Below, piece after piece: positions 7,953 through 15,769 of a DNA stretch of 23,023 bases. The notes beneath the pieces are model-generated. The model saw only the letters and a program-made list of their open reading frames with translations, was not told the DNA's origin and searched no databases. Positions within the stretch are counted from its first letter, which is position 1; every line of letters begins with the position of its first letter. The stretch covers positions 1 through 23,023 of the forward strand of contig CABQAB010000002.1 in assembly GCA_902461985.1 (NCBI GenBank), given 5' to 3'. Both the position numbers and the translations under genes were made by a program. The DNA is from an uncultured Bacteroidales bacterium. Lineage in GTDB: Bacteria > Bacteroidota > Bacteroidia > Bacteroidales > UBA932.

Positions 7953-10397
7953 ATGGAAGAAATAAAAAACGGCAACAAATCTGTATATAACAGCCAGTCT
8001 GCACAGAATGACACTGATGCCCAGTTTTCAATCTCTGACATATTTGCCATCTTCGTGCAGAAGAAATGGTGGATGGCTGCAGGCGTAGCGATTGCCCTGC
8101 TGTTTGCCTTTGTCCATCTTTACAGGACACCGTCCGTCTATGTCAGGAGTGCAAAGCTGATTGTCGACGAAAGCCAGCAGGATGCAGCGGTAAGGAATCT
8201 TTCCTCGTTCACCGGAGGCGGCATGCGTCTGAGGAACACTGTCGCTGTCGAGAATGAAATGGAGGCGTTCACTTCTCCCGACCTGATGACGAAGGTTGTG
8301 GAAAGGAACAATTTCCAGACAAGGTATGTGGAAAAACAGTTTCTCCGTAAAGTCGAACTTTACGTAAACACCCCGTTTGAAATGGTTCTGGCAGGGGACA
8401 ATCCGAGAAGTTCATTCTCCTTCAGGGTCCAGAGGGAGTCTGACAGCACCTTTGTTCTGGACAAGTTCACTGTCGGTCCTGACAAGATTTCAGGGACGGT
8501 AAAGGGAGCGCTCAACGACACTCTTTCCACTCCGGCCGGCCGTATGCTTATCGCACCGACCATGAATCTTGACAGATGGAAGAACGAGATAACCGTTTCC
8601 TGGGTAAATCCTATGGCTATGGCCAAGGCTATGGGAGGAAGACTGTCGGCAAACCTTTCAAGCAAAGAGTCTACGGTACTGGTCCTGAGTTACGAGGACA
8701 ATTTTCCGGTCCGTGCCGAGACTGTGCTCTCCACTTTGATTGATGTCTACAATGAGGTGTGGCTGTACGACAAGAACAGGGCGTCGAGGAATACCAATTC
8801 CTTTATCGTAGAGCGTCTTGCCGTCATAGAAAACGAGCTGGGCGGCATAGAAGGCGACCTTCAGAACTTCAAGTCGAAGAACAACCTGACTGACGTCAGG
8901 GCGGCAGCACAGAAATATCTTGAAGAGTCTTCCGTTTACGCCGAAAAGATTTTTGCGGTGAACAACCAGCTGTCCATTGCCGGTTTCATTCGCGACTACC
9001 TGAATGATCCTACTCATCAGGCTGATCTCATTCCTTCGAATCTCGGCATTTCCGGCAACAATGTCGAGGGACAGATAGCCGAATACAACAGACTCATACT
9101 CCAGAGGGACCGCTATCTAAATGCAGGAAGCGAGAACCCTATCGTGGCTGACGTGAACGCTGCAATACAGTCCTTGCGTGCCGCTATTCTCCGCTCCATA
9201 GACAATCTGGTGACCACTCTCACATTCGAGGCGGAGAGGCTTAAAGAGCAGGAGGACCAGATACTGCGCAGGATTTCTTCAAGCTCCACCCAGGAATATG
9301 AACTCCTGTCCATGCAGCGCCAGCAGAAAGTAAAGGAATCCCTCTATGTATTCCTTCTGCAGAAAAGGGAGGAGAACGAAATCACTTCTTTGGTCAATGT
9401 AGGCAATACAAGGGTGATAATGCGTCCTAACGGTTCGTCAAGTCCGGTGTCGCCCAAAAGGATGCAGATGCTGTTGCTTGCTGTTATCCTTGGTATAGGT
9501 ATTCCTTTCGCATATTTCTTCCTCCGTGTCTTCTTCGACACCACGGTGAAGACTCGCGGAGACCTTGTCCGCCTCAATATTCCTTTCCTTGCCGAAATAC
9601 CTTATTCCGAAGTCGTGAAAAAGAGACTGTTCAGTAAAAAGCCGAAGATGGAGGAACGGCAAAGCCGTATTTTAGTGAAGGCAGGCAAGAGGGACATGAT
9701 GAATGAAGCCTATAGGGTTCTCAGAACCAATCTGGACCTTATGATAGGCAGGCAGGCTAACAAGGTGATAATGCTTACCTCATTCAATCCTAATGCTGGA
9801 AAGACCTACAATTGTATCAATATTGCGGCGTCCATGGCAATCAAGCCAGCCAAAGTGATAGTTCTCGATCTGGATATGAGAAAGGGTTCATTGGGCAAGA
9901 GTCTGGACATTGATGCTCCGGTCGGCATTTCTTCATATCTGAACGGAGACATAAATGACATAGGCAGCATAAAGGTGGAGATTCAGAAGAACCTCGACTG
10001 CATTCCGGTCGGCGTACTGCCTCCTAATCCTACCGAACTTCTGCTGTCTGACCGGCTTCCGGCGCTTTTAGAAGAGCTGAAGAAGGAATATGACTATATA
10101 TTCCTGGACTGTCCGCCTATCGAGATCGTGGCAGACCCGGCTATCATAACCCAGTATGCGGATATAACGCTGTTTGTGGCAAGGGCAGGTCTGCTGGACA
10201 AACGAGTACTGCCGAGTATCAACGAACTGTATGAGCAGCAGAGGTATACCCGTATGTGTATGCTCCTGAACGGTGTCCAGATGACATATAAGCCTTATGC
10301 CAGGTCCGGGAATGGCTACGGGTACGGCTATGGTTACGGTTATGGCTATGGTTACGGATACGGCTACGGAAATGATTCCGAACAGAAGAAATCGTGA
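7953..10397 (+). CDS. Wzc-like polysaccharide co-polymerase and tyrosine autokinase
   Basis: An 814-residue inner-membrane protein that controls polysaccharide chain length and export. The first transmembrane helix is about residues 39-57 (WWMAAGVAIALLFAFVHLY), followed by a long periplasmic Wzz/GNVR-type region rich in coiled-coil helices. The second helix is about 505-527 (LLLAVILGIGIPFAYFFL). The cytoplasmic BY-kinase domain carries Walker A SFNPNAGKT (about 610-618), Walker A' VIVLDLDMRKGS and Walker B IFLDCPP. The C-terminus is a tyrosine cluster of nine Gly-Tyr pairs (residues 788-805), the expected autophosphorylation tail. The phosphatase gene follows 6 bp downstream. Kinase and scaffold are fused in one chain, as in proteobacterial Wzc and unlike the split Gram-positive form. 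Confidence 0.95.
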   Translation: MEEIKNGNKSVYNSQSAQNDTDAQFSISDIFAIFVQKKWWMAAGVAIALLFAFVHLYRTPSVYVRSAKLIVDESQQDAAVRNLSSFTGGGMRLRNTVAVENEMEAFTSPDLMTKVVERNNFQTRYVEKQFLRKVELYVNTPFEMVLAGDNPRSSFSFRVQRESDSTFVLDKFTVGPDKISGTVKGALNDTLSTPAGRMLIAPTMNLDRWKNEITVSWVNPMAMAKAMGGRLSANLSSKESTVLVLSYEDNFPVRAETVLSTLIDVYNEVWLYDKNRASRNTNSFIVERLAVIENELGGIEGDLQNFKSKNNLTDVRAAAQKYLEESSVYAEKIFAVNNQLSIAGFIRDYLNDPTHQADLIPSNLGISGNNVEGQIAEYNRLILQRDRYLNAGSENPIVADVNAAIQSLRAAILRSIDNLVTTLTFEAERLKEQEDQILRRISSSSTQEYELLSMQRQQKVKESLYVFLLQKREENEITSLVNVGNTRVIMRPNGSSSPVSPKRMQMLLLAVILGIGIPFAYFFLRVFFDTTVKTRGDLVRLNIPFLAEIPYSEVVKKRLFSKKPKMEERQSRILVKAGKRDMMNEAYRVLRTNLDLMIGRQANKVIMLTSFNPNAGKTYNCINIAASMAIKPAKVIVLDLDMRKGSLGKSLDIDAPVGISSYLNGDINDIGSIKVEIQKNLDCIPVGVLPPNPTELLLSDRLPALLEELKKEYDYIFLDCPPIEIVADPAIITQYADITLFVARAGLLDKRVLPSINELYEQQRYTRMCMLLNGVQMTYKPYARSGNGYGYGYGYGYGYGYGYGYGNDSEQKKS
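10314..10367 (+). repeat. Nine-copy degenerate hexamer encoding the Gly-Tyr tail
   Basis: Nine consecutive GGN-TAY codon pairs (six-base unit, 54 bp) encode the tyrosine tail of the Wzc-like kinase. Third positions vary among the copies, so the repeat is degenerate at DNA level while perfect at protein level. Gain or loss of units would stay in frame. Confidence 0.95.
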
Positions 10398-10403
10398 TAA
10401 AAG

Positions 10404-11117
10404 ATGTTTGACTTTCTGAAAAAGAAGTATTCATTGGCGGAGTCCGGCGTTCTGTCGGGCTCCGTTGATGCTCATTCCCATATTCTTTTCGGGGTGGATG
10501 ACGGTGCGAAACACAGGGGGGATGCCCTGGAAATGCTGTCTTTCGAAGAATCCATGGGAGTCAGGGAGGTGTGGTGCACTCCACATGTAATGGAAGACGT
10601 GCCCAATAGGACAGAGACTCTCAAAGAGCGCTTCGCCCTGCTGCGGGAATTGTATGGCGGAAATATCAAATTGCATCTTGCGGCCGAATATATGCTTGAT
10701 TCGCTGTTCCTCGAAAGGCTCAGGCAAAGGGATCTGCTGCTGCACCGTGACGGAAACCTGCTGGTCGAGACCTCGGCGAACAATCCTCCCCTCAAACTGG
10801 CCGATACTTTGAAATATATCCGTATGGCCGGTATTACACCTATGCTGGCTCATCCTGAACGCTACCGTTATCTCAGAAAAGAGGATTACTCATGTCTGGT
10901 TTCGGAAGGAGTGAAACTGCAGCTCAATTTAGCTTCTCTGACCGGATATTACGGGCAGACTGCATACGAAAAATCATGCTGGCTCCTGAAGCACGGCATG
11001 TATTCCACTTTCGGTTCAGACTGCCACAGAGTAAAAGGCATTCGGGAACAGTATAACCACAAGTCTTTGACCTCGGATATAATTGATAAATTGGCTTCAC
11101 TTGCCGGTAATCAGTAA
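10404..11117 (+). CDS. PHP-domain protein-tyrosine phosphatase (CpsB/YwqE type)
   Basis: A 237-residue cytoplasmic manganese-dependent phosphatase of the PHP superfamily that removes phosphate from BY-kinase tails. Metal ligands typical of the family are visible: HSH at residues 24-26 (DAHSHILFGVDDG), His61 in CTPHV, Glu95 in AAEYM, His150 in LAHPERY, and Asp206/His208 in FGSDCHR. Length matches CpsB/YwqE (about 240-255). It begins 6 bp after the kinase stop, making the kinase its evident substrate. It is last in the wza-wzc-phosphatase operon; a 55-bp AT-rich gap with no clear hairpin terminator follows, so readthrough into the aminotransferase gene is possible. Confidence 0.94.
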   Translation: MFDFLKKKYSLAESGVLSGSVDAHSHILFGVDDGAKHRGDALEMLSFEESMGVREVWCTPHVMEDVPNRTETLKERFALLRELYGGNIKLHLAAEYMLDSLFLERLRQRDLLLHRDGNLLVETSANNPPLKLADTLKYIRMAGITPMLAHPERYRYLRKEDYSCLVSEGVKLQLNLASLTGYYGQTAYEKSCWLLKHGMYSTFGSDCHRVKGIREQYNHKSLTSDIIDKLASLAGNQ

Positions 11118-11158
11118 AGTATTTATAATCATACTATAGAACATTTTAGTTTATTCAT

Positions 11159-11174
11159 ATAACAAATTTGTTAT
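11159..11174. promoter_or_regulatory. 16-bp perfect palindrome overlapping the aminotransferase start codon
   Basis: ATAACAAATTTGTTAT is a perfect, spacerless palindrome, and its last two bases are the A and T of the ATG at 11173. A repressor bound here, or an mRNA hairpin, could control the downstream cassette. This is inference from position and symmetry alone. Confidence 0.5.
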
Positions 11175-12372
11175 GCCAAAAATGTCACAAAGGGCGTCAG
11201 ATATGCCCTCTTCCCCGATAAGAAAACTGTTCCCTTTAGCAGAAAAGGCCATGGCGAGGGGAATCAAAATATACAAGTTGAACATAGGACAGCCTGACAT
11301 CGAGACTCCTGAGGAGGGGTTGCAGGCGTTGCGTAACATTGACAGGACTGTACTCGAATACAGCCCGAGCGACGGATTCCGTTCGTTGCGCGAGAAACTT
11401 GCCGGCTATTATGACCAGTATCAGATCAAAGTTTCCGCTGACAACATCATCATTACGACCGGAGGCAGCGAGGCCGTGCTTTTCGCATTTATGGCCTGTC
11501 TCAATCCGGGAGACGAGATAATAGTCCCCGAGCCTGCCTACGCCAATTATATGGCTTTTGCGGTGTCGGCCGGAGCAGTCATAAAACCTTTGGTTTCGAC
11601 CATCGAGGAAGGATTCGCTCTTCCTCATATCGAAGACATAGAGAAACTCATCACTCCCAAGACCAAGGGCATACTGATTTGCAACCCCAACAATCCGACC
11701 GGCTATCTATACACCCGCAAGGAGATGAACCAGATCAGGGACCTGGTGCTGAAATATGACCTTTTTCTATTTTCTGACGAGGTGTACAGAGAGTTTATCT
11801 ATACCGGTTCACCATATATTTCCGCTTTCCATCTTGAGGGAATCGAGGAGCATGTGGTACTCATAGATTCAGTATCAAAAAGGTACAGCGAATGTGGTAT
11901 CCGGATAGGAGCGTTGCTTACCAAGAACAAGGCTCTGCACGACGCTGTGATGAAATTCTGCCAGGCAAGGCTTTCTCCGCCGCTGATAGGACAGATTGTG
12001 GCTGAGGCATCCCTGGATGCTCCGAGGGAATATTCCATGCGCACGTACGAAGAATATATAGAAAGGCGTAACTGCCTGGTGGATATGCTCAACAAGATTC
12101 CGGGCGTGTATTCTCCGATTCCTATGGGTGCTTTCTACACTGTTGCAAGGCTTCCTATCGACAATTCGGACCGTTTCTGCGCATGGCTGCTCGATGAATT
12201 CGACTATGAGGGCGAAACCGTCATGCTCGCGCCTGCTTCCGGTTTCTACTCTGACAGCGGCAGGGGACTCAATGAAGTACGCATCTCATACACTCTCTGC
12301 AAGGAGGAATTGCGCAAGGCATTGAAAGTCCTGGAAAAGGCTCTTGAAGTTTATCCCGGTAGAACAATCTGA
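11173..12372 (+). CDS. Class I/II pyridoxal-phosphate aminotransferase (AspC-like)
   Basis: A 399-residue fold-type I aminotransferase, length as expected. PLP-binding features: TTGGSEAV (phosphate-binding loop), NPNNPTG at 171-177 (ring-contacting Asn174), SDEVYREF with Asp202 and Tyr205, and the Schiff-base Lys236 in DSVSKRYSECGIRIG. An arginine for the substrate alpha-carboxylate fits NEVRISY near the C-terminus. It belongs to the aspartate/aromatic aminotransferase subgroup; exact substrate cannot be read. It is not of the DegT/WecE sugar aminotransferase type, although its stop is followed after one base by the dTDP-glucose dehydratase gene. A general amino-acid role is the safest call, and the coupling to sugar and export genes is a notable context. 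Confidence 0.9.
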   Translation: MPKMSQRASDMPSSPIRKLFPLAEKAMARGIKIYKLNIGQPDIETPEEGLQALRNIDRTVLEYSPSDGFRSLREKLAGYYDQYQIKVSADNIIITTGGSEAVLFAFMACLNPGDEIIVPEPAYANYMAFAVSAGAVIKPLVSTIEEGFALPHIEDIEKLITPKTKGILICNPNNPTGYLYTRKEMNQIRDLVLKYDLFLFSDEVYREFIYTGSPYISAFHLEGIEEHVVLIDSVSKRYSECGIRIGALLTKNKALHDAVMKFCQARLSPPLIGQIVAEASLDAPREYSMRTYEEYIERRNCLVDMLNKIPGVYSPIPMGAFYTVARLPIDNSDRFCAWLLDEFDYEGETVMLAPASGFYSDSGRGLNEVRISYTLCKEELRKALKVLEKALEVYPGRTI

Positions 12373-12373
12373 A

Positions 12374-13465
12374 ATGGAATTCAGGAAACACATACTTGTA
12401 ACCGGCGGTGCCGGATTCATAGGCAGCAATCTGCTGCGCTATATGACTACGGAGCATCCTGACTGGCTTTTCGTCAATCTGGATTCGCTTACCTATGCCG
12501 GAAACCTTTCCAATCTTGCTGATATAGAGGGGCTTGCGAACTACCGCTTCGAAAAGGCGGACATCTGTGACTACGAGACCGTCCTGAACATAATGCTGAA
12601 ATTCGACATTGATACGGTGATACATCTTGCCGCAGAAAGCCATGTGGACCGCTCTATAATAGACCCTTTCACTTTTGCCCGTACCAATGTCATGGGTACT
12701 TTGAGCCTGCTTCAGGCTGCAAAGGAAGTCTGGAGCAGGAAAGGACTGCTGGACAACGGAATGGACGGGAGGTCCTGCCTTTTCTATCAGGTTTCTACAG
12801 ATGAGGTCTACGGCGCCCTTGATTTTAACGGCAGCCTTTTTTCTGAAACGACGCCTTATGCTCCTCATAGCCCATATAGTGCAAGCAAGGCTTCAGCCGA
12901 CCATTTCGTCAGGGCTTTCCACGACACTTACGGTATTCCTGTCCTCATCAGCAACTGTTCCAACAATTATGGTCCTTACCAGTTCCCTGAAAAACTCATA
13001 CCTTTGTGTGTCAATAATATAAGGGAGAGAAAAAGTATTCCTGTATATGGGGACGGCAAAAATGTCAGGGACTGGCTTTATGTGGAAGACCATGTCCGGG
13101 CCATTGACCTGATTCTCCGGAAAGGCAGGATAGGGGAGACATACAATATAGGCGGTTTCAACGAGGTCAGCAATATTGATTTGATTAAGTCAATAATCTC
13201 CATAACGGACTCTATTTTAGGCAACCCTGACGGATATTCCGAAAGTCTGATTACCTTTGTCCGGGACAGGGCTGGGCACGACAGGCGGTATGCCATTGAT
13301 TCCACTAAATTGAGGCGGGAACTGGGCTGGGAGCCGAAATATGTGTTTGAAGAAGCACTGCGCAAGACCATAGGCTGGTATCTGTCCAACCGGGAGTGGC
13401 TGGACGGGGTGACCGGGGGAGAATACAGGAATTATTATAAGAAAGTCTATTTTTCAGAAAACTGA
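12374..13465 (+). CDS. rfbB: dTDP-glucose 4,6-dehydratase
   Basis: A 363-residue extended short-chain dehydrogenase that converts dTDP-glucose to dTDP-4-keto-6-deoxyglucose, the precursor of rhamnose and other deoxysugars. GGAGFIG (11-17) binds NAD. Thr142-Asp143-Glu144 in STDEVYG and Tyr168/Lys172 in SPYSASK form the catalytic set. NCSNNYGPYQFPEKLIPL and YGDGKNVRDWLYVEDH are signatures of RfbB/RmlB. I set the start at the ATG at 12374, one base after the aminotransferase stop; an in-frame TTG at 12344 would overlap that gene and add ten non-homologous residues. The stop overlaps the next start (TGATG). rfbA, rfbC and rfbD are not in the window. Confidence 0.96.
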   Translation: MEFRKHILVTGGAGFIGSNLLRYMTTEHPDWLFVNLDSLTYAGNLSNLADIEGLANYRFEKADICDYETVLNIMLKFDIDTVIHLAAESHVDRSIIDPFTFARTNVMGTLSLLQAAKEVWSRKGLLDNGMDGRSCLFYQVSTDEVYGALDFNGSLFSETTPYAPHSPYSASKASADHFVRAFHDTYGIPVLISNCSNNYGPYQFPEKLIPLCVNNIRERKSIPVYGDGKNVRDWLYVEDHVRAIDLILRKGRIGETYNIGGFNEVSNIDLIKSIISITDSILGNPDGYSESLITFVRDRAGHDRRYAIDSTKLRRELGWEPKYVFEEALRKTIGWYLSNREWLDGVTGGEYRNYYKKVYFSEN

Positions 13466-15114
13466 TGAAGTATTTGAAATGGTTTTTCCGCGAGATTGCG
13501 CAGTTCAGGTGGAATTATGTTCTTGTCCTCTTTCTGCAAGTCGTTGGCGTGGCTTTCTCCCTGCTTTATGTGTGGTTGAGCAAGGCCCTGGTAGACACGG
13601 CTGTAGCGCATTTTGGCGGAAATGCTGTCGAGTACGGCCTGACTGGTCTTGCGGTGGCTTTCGCAGGTCTGTCACTGGCAAGGCCTGTGGTGATGGGATG
13701 GAAGTCCTATCTTCAGTCCCGTATGTCTGTAGTTATGACCAATTCATTGAGACAGAGGATATTTGACGGGTTGTTGAAAGTTCGTACAGACGTGGGCAGG
13801 GAGTACCATTCCGGGGATATGCTCAACAGGATAGAGACGGATGTAGCATCGGTTGCCGGAGCATTCTGCGTGTCCGTGCCGAATATGTTCTGGGCGGCAA
13901 TACAGTTCATTGCAGCGTTGGTCTGTGTTTTCTATGTAAATGTACCATTGGCGTGGACCCTTCTCGTGGTCCTGCCGCTTTCGCTGCCGCTTGCCAAGTT
14001 GATTATGCGCAGAATACGGAATCTGACGCTGACAATCAAGAGCAGTGATTCCAAAATACAGGCCTATATTCAGGAATCCGTACAGCATCTGGTTCTGCTG
14101 CGCACCATGGAGTTTACCGAAAACAGTTCGGAAGGACTGATGGATATGCAGAACGAGAATCTTTCCAGAAATCTCAAACGTATAAGGTTCAGCATACTGT
14201 CACGTATGATAATGTCCGTAGCTTTTACAGGTGGCTATTTGGTTGCATTCCTTTGGGGTGTGCAGGGAATTTCCTCCGGTGTCGTCAGCTACGGTCTCAT
14301 GACCGCCATGCTGCAGTTAGTTGGACAGTTACAGCGTCCTCTGATACAGGCAAGCGACCATTTTCCCTCCATCCTGCATTCTACCGCTTCCATCGACAGA
14401 ATTGTGGAAATCGAAGCCTTGCCTAAAGAGGAGCAAGTCGCGCCCTATATGGTGGACGGCATTGCCGGCATACGTCTCGAACATCTTTCGTTTGCATATC
14501 CTGACGGGGACGGAAATGTTTTGAATGACATCAGCTTCGATTTCAGGCCCGGCTCGCGCGTGGCACTTACAGGACGCACAGGAATAGGGAAGACCACGCT
14601 GATGAAGACTATCCTCGCTCTTCTGAGTCCCGATTCCGGCCATGTGGAACTCTACTCGGATGCCATGCCTGAAGGCGTGGATGTCTCTCCTGCAACCCGC
14701 TGCAATTTCGCCTATGTGCCTCAGGGAAACACGCTTTTCAGCGGTTCTGTAAGGGACAATCTCCTGATGGGGGACAGTTCGGCAAGTGAGGACAGGCTGC
14801 GGGAAGTTCTGCACCTTGCCATGGCGGATTTCGTGTACGCTTTGCCGGACGGATTGGACACGGTATGTTCTGAGGCTGGCGGAGGTCTGTCCGAGGGACA
14901 GGCCCAGCGTATAGCCATAGCCCGTGCCCTGCTGCGTCCCGGCAGCATTCTGCTTCTGGATGAATTCAGTTCGGCTCTCGACCCGCAGACCGAGGAGGAG
15001 ATGCTTGCCCGCCTCACTGCCAAAGGCGGTATCGCAGCCGGCAAGACCATGATTTTCATCACCCACAGGGAGAAAGTCCTGGATTATTGTGACTCTGTCC
15101 TCAAACTGGACTGA
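13465..15114 (+). CDS. ABC exporter, fused permease and ATPase (MsbA/lipid-exporter-like)
   Basis: A 549-residue half-transporter with an N-terminal membrane domain of about six helices (residues 1-290) and a C-terminal ATPase. The ATPase has Walker A GRTGIGKTT (about 369-377), Q-loop YVPQGNTLFSG, signature LSEGQ (about 475-479), Walker B ILLLDEFSSALD and switch histidine in ITHREK. The signature is LSEGQ rather than LSGGQ, a tolerated variation. Type IV exporters of this kind work as dimers and move lipids, peptides or drugs. The start shares one base with the rfbB stop and the stop is one base before the hydrolase gene. A glycolipid or modified-lipid substrate is plausible from context but not shown. 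Confidence 0.93.
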   Translation: MKYLKWFFREIAQFRWNYVLVLFLQVVGVAFSLLYVWLSKALVDTAVAHFGGNAVEYGLTGLAVAFAGLSLARPVVMGWKSYLQSRMSVVMTNSLRQRIFDGLLKVRTDVGREYHSGDMLNRIETDVASVAGAFCVSVPNMFWAAIQFIAALVCVFYVNVPLAWTLLVVLPLSLPLAKLIMRRIRNLTLTIKSSDSKIQAYIQESVQHLVLLRTMEFTENSSEGLMDMQNENLSRNLKRIRFSILSRMIMSVAFTGGYLVAFLWGVQGISSGVVSYGLMTAMLQLVGQLQRPLIQASDHFPSILHSTASIDRIVEIEALPKEEQVAPYMVDGIAGIRLEHLSFAYPDGDGNVLNDISFDFRPGSRVALTGRTGIGKTTLMKTILALLSPDSGHVELYSDAMPEGVDVSPATRCNFAYVPQGNTLFSGSVRDNLLMGDSSASEDRLREVLHLAMADFVYALPDGLDTVCSEAGGGLSEGQAQRIAIARALLRPGSILLLDEFSSALDPQTEEEMLARLTAKGGIAAGKTMIFITHREKVLDYCDSVLKLD

Positions 15115-15115
15115 T

Positions 15116-15769
15116 ATGACATTCTGCAATCTTTGCTGCCTGCTGCTCATGTTTGCAGTGCCGGACGGTCTCCATACAGGAGATCTGGTTTTTGTCGGCG
15201 ACAGCGGTTCGTCTTCCTTTTCGTCAGCAATCAGGGATGCCACTTCTGACGGTGTGCACTCTTTTGTTCATGTAGGAATAGTGGAGGTATGTGATGACGG
15301 TATATACATCATCGAAGCCGAACCGGAACATGGAGTCAGGAGAGTTGCGCTGGACGAGTTTGCTGTCGGTCAGAATCTCTGCTTCATGCGTTTGAAAATG
15401 TCTTTTCATGCCGAGGATGCAGTAGCCCGTGCCAAATCAAAAATAGGTGAAGCCTATGACTGGTACTATCTCCCGGACAATGGTATGAGTTACTGTTCGG
15501 AGCTGGTTTATGACTGTTATTTAGACGGGGATGGAAGGCATATTTTCACTGCCTCACCCATGTCCTTCAGGAATGCTTCCGGAGAAATTCCGGAATTCTG
15601 GACGGAACTGTTCGCGAGTCTCGGCTGTCCTGTTCCGGAGGGCATAGACGGAACAAACCCGAATTCGATGGCCGAATCCGGGTTGCTGGAAGTTATTAAA
15701 AATCAGGACTCTCAGTCCGCAAGACAGAAATCGAGGTCGGCAGCAAGCTGCTCCTTGTCGAGTTTCTGA
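15116..15769 (+). CDS. YiiX-like permuted papain-fold hydrolase (NlpC/P60 superfamily)
   Basis: A 217-residue protein with a short hydrophobic N-terminus (CNLCCLLLMFAV) that may be a signal or anchor, then a permuted NlpC/P60 domain like YaeF/YiiX. The likely catalytic residues are His52 in FVHVGIV, an acidic residue in YIIEAEPEHGV and Cys127 in MSYCSELVYDCY; the histidine precedes the cysteine, as in the permuted order. Known relatives act on lipids or amide bonds at the envelope. The start is the ATG at 15116, one base after the ABC gene; an upstream in-frame TTG at 15089 lies inside that gene. The last 58 bp overlap the 3' end of the opposite-strand cobW-like gene. Substrate unknown. Confidence 0.85.
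   Translation: MTFCNLCCLLLMFAVPDGLHTGDLVFVGDSGSSSFSSAIRDATSDGVHSFVHVGIVEVCDDGIYIIEAEPEHGVRRVALDEFAVGQNLCFMRLKMSFHAEDAVARAKSKIGEAYDWYYLPDNGMSYCSELVYDCYLDGDGRHIFTASPMSFRNASGEIPEFWTELFASLGCPVPEGIDGTNPNSMAESGLLEVIKNQDSQSARQKSRSAASCSLSSF

Noticed and set aside
10314..10367. Short tandem array read as CRISPR-like
   Set aside because: The unit is six bases without spacers and encodes the tyrosine tail in frame.
12269..12868. 199-codon open frame on the minus strand
   Set aside because: Antisense to the aminotransferase end and rfbB, both of which have clear catalytic motifs and tight spacing.
14329..15243. Long open frame of 304 codons on the minus strand
   Set aside because: It is antisense to the ABC exporter ATPase, whose motifs are all intact. 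The translation is rich in Arg, His and Gln with no recognisable domain, as shadow frames are.
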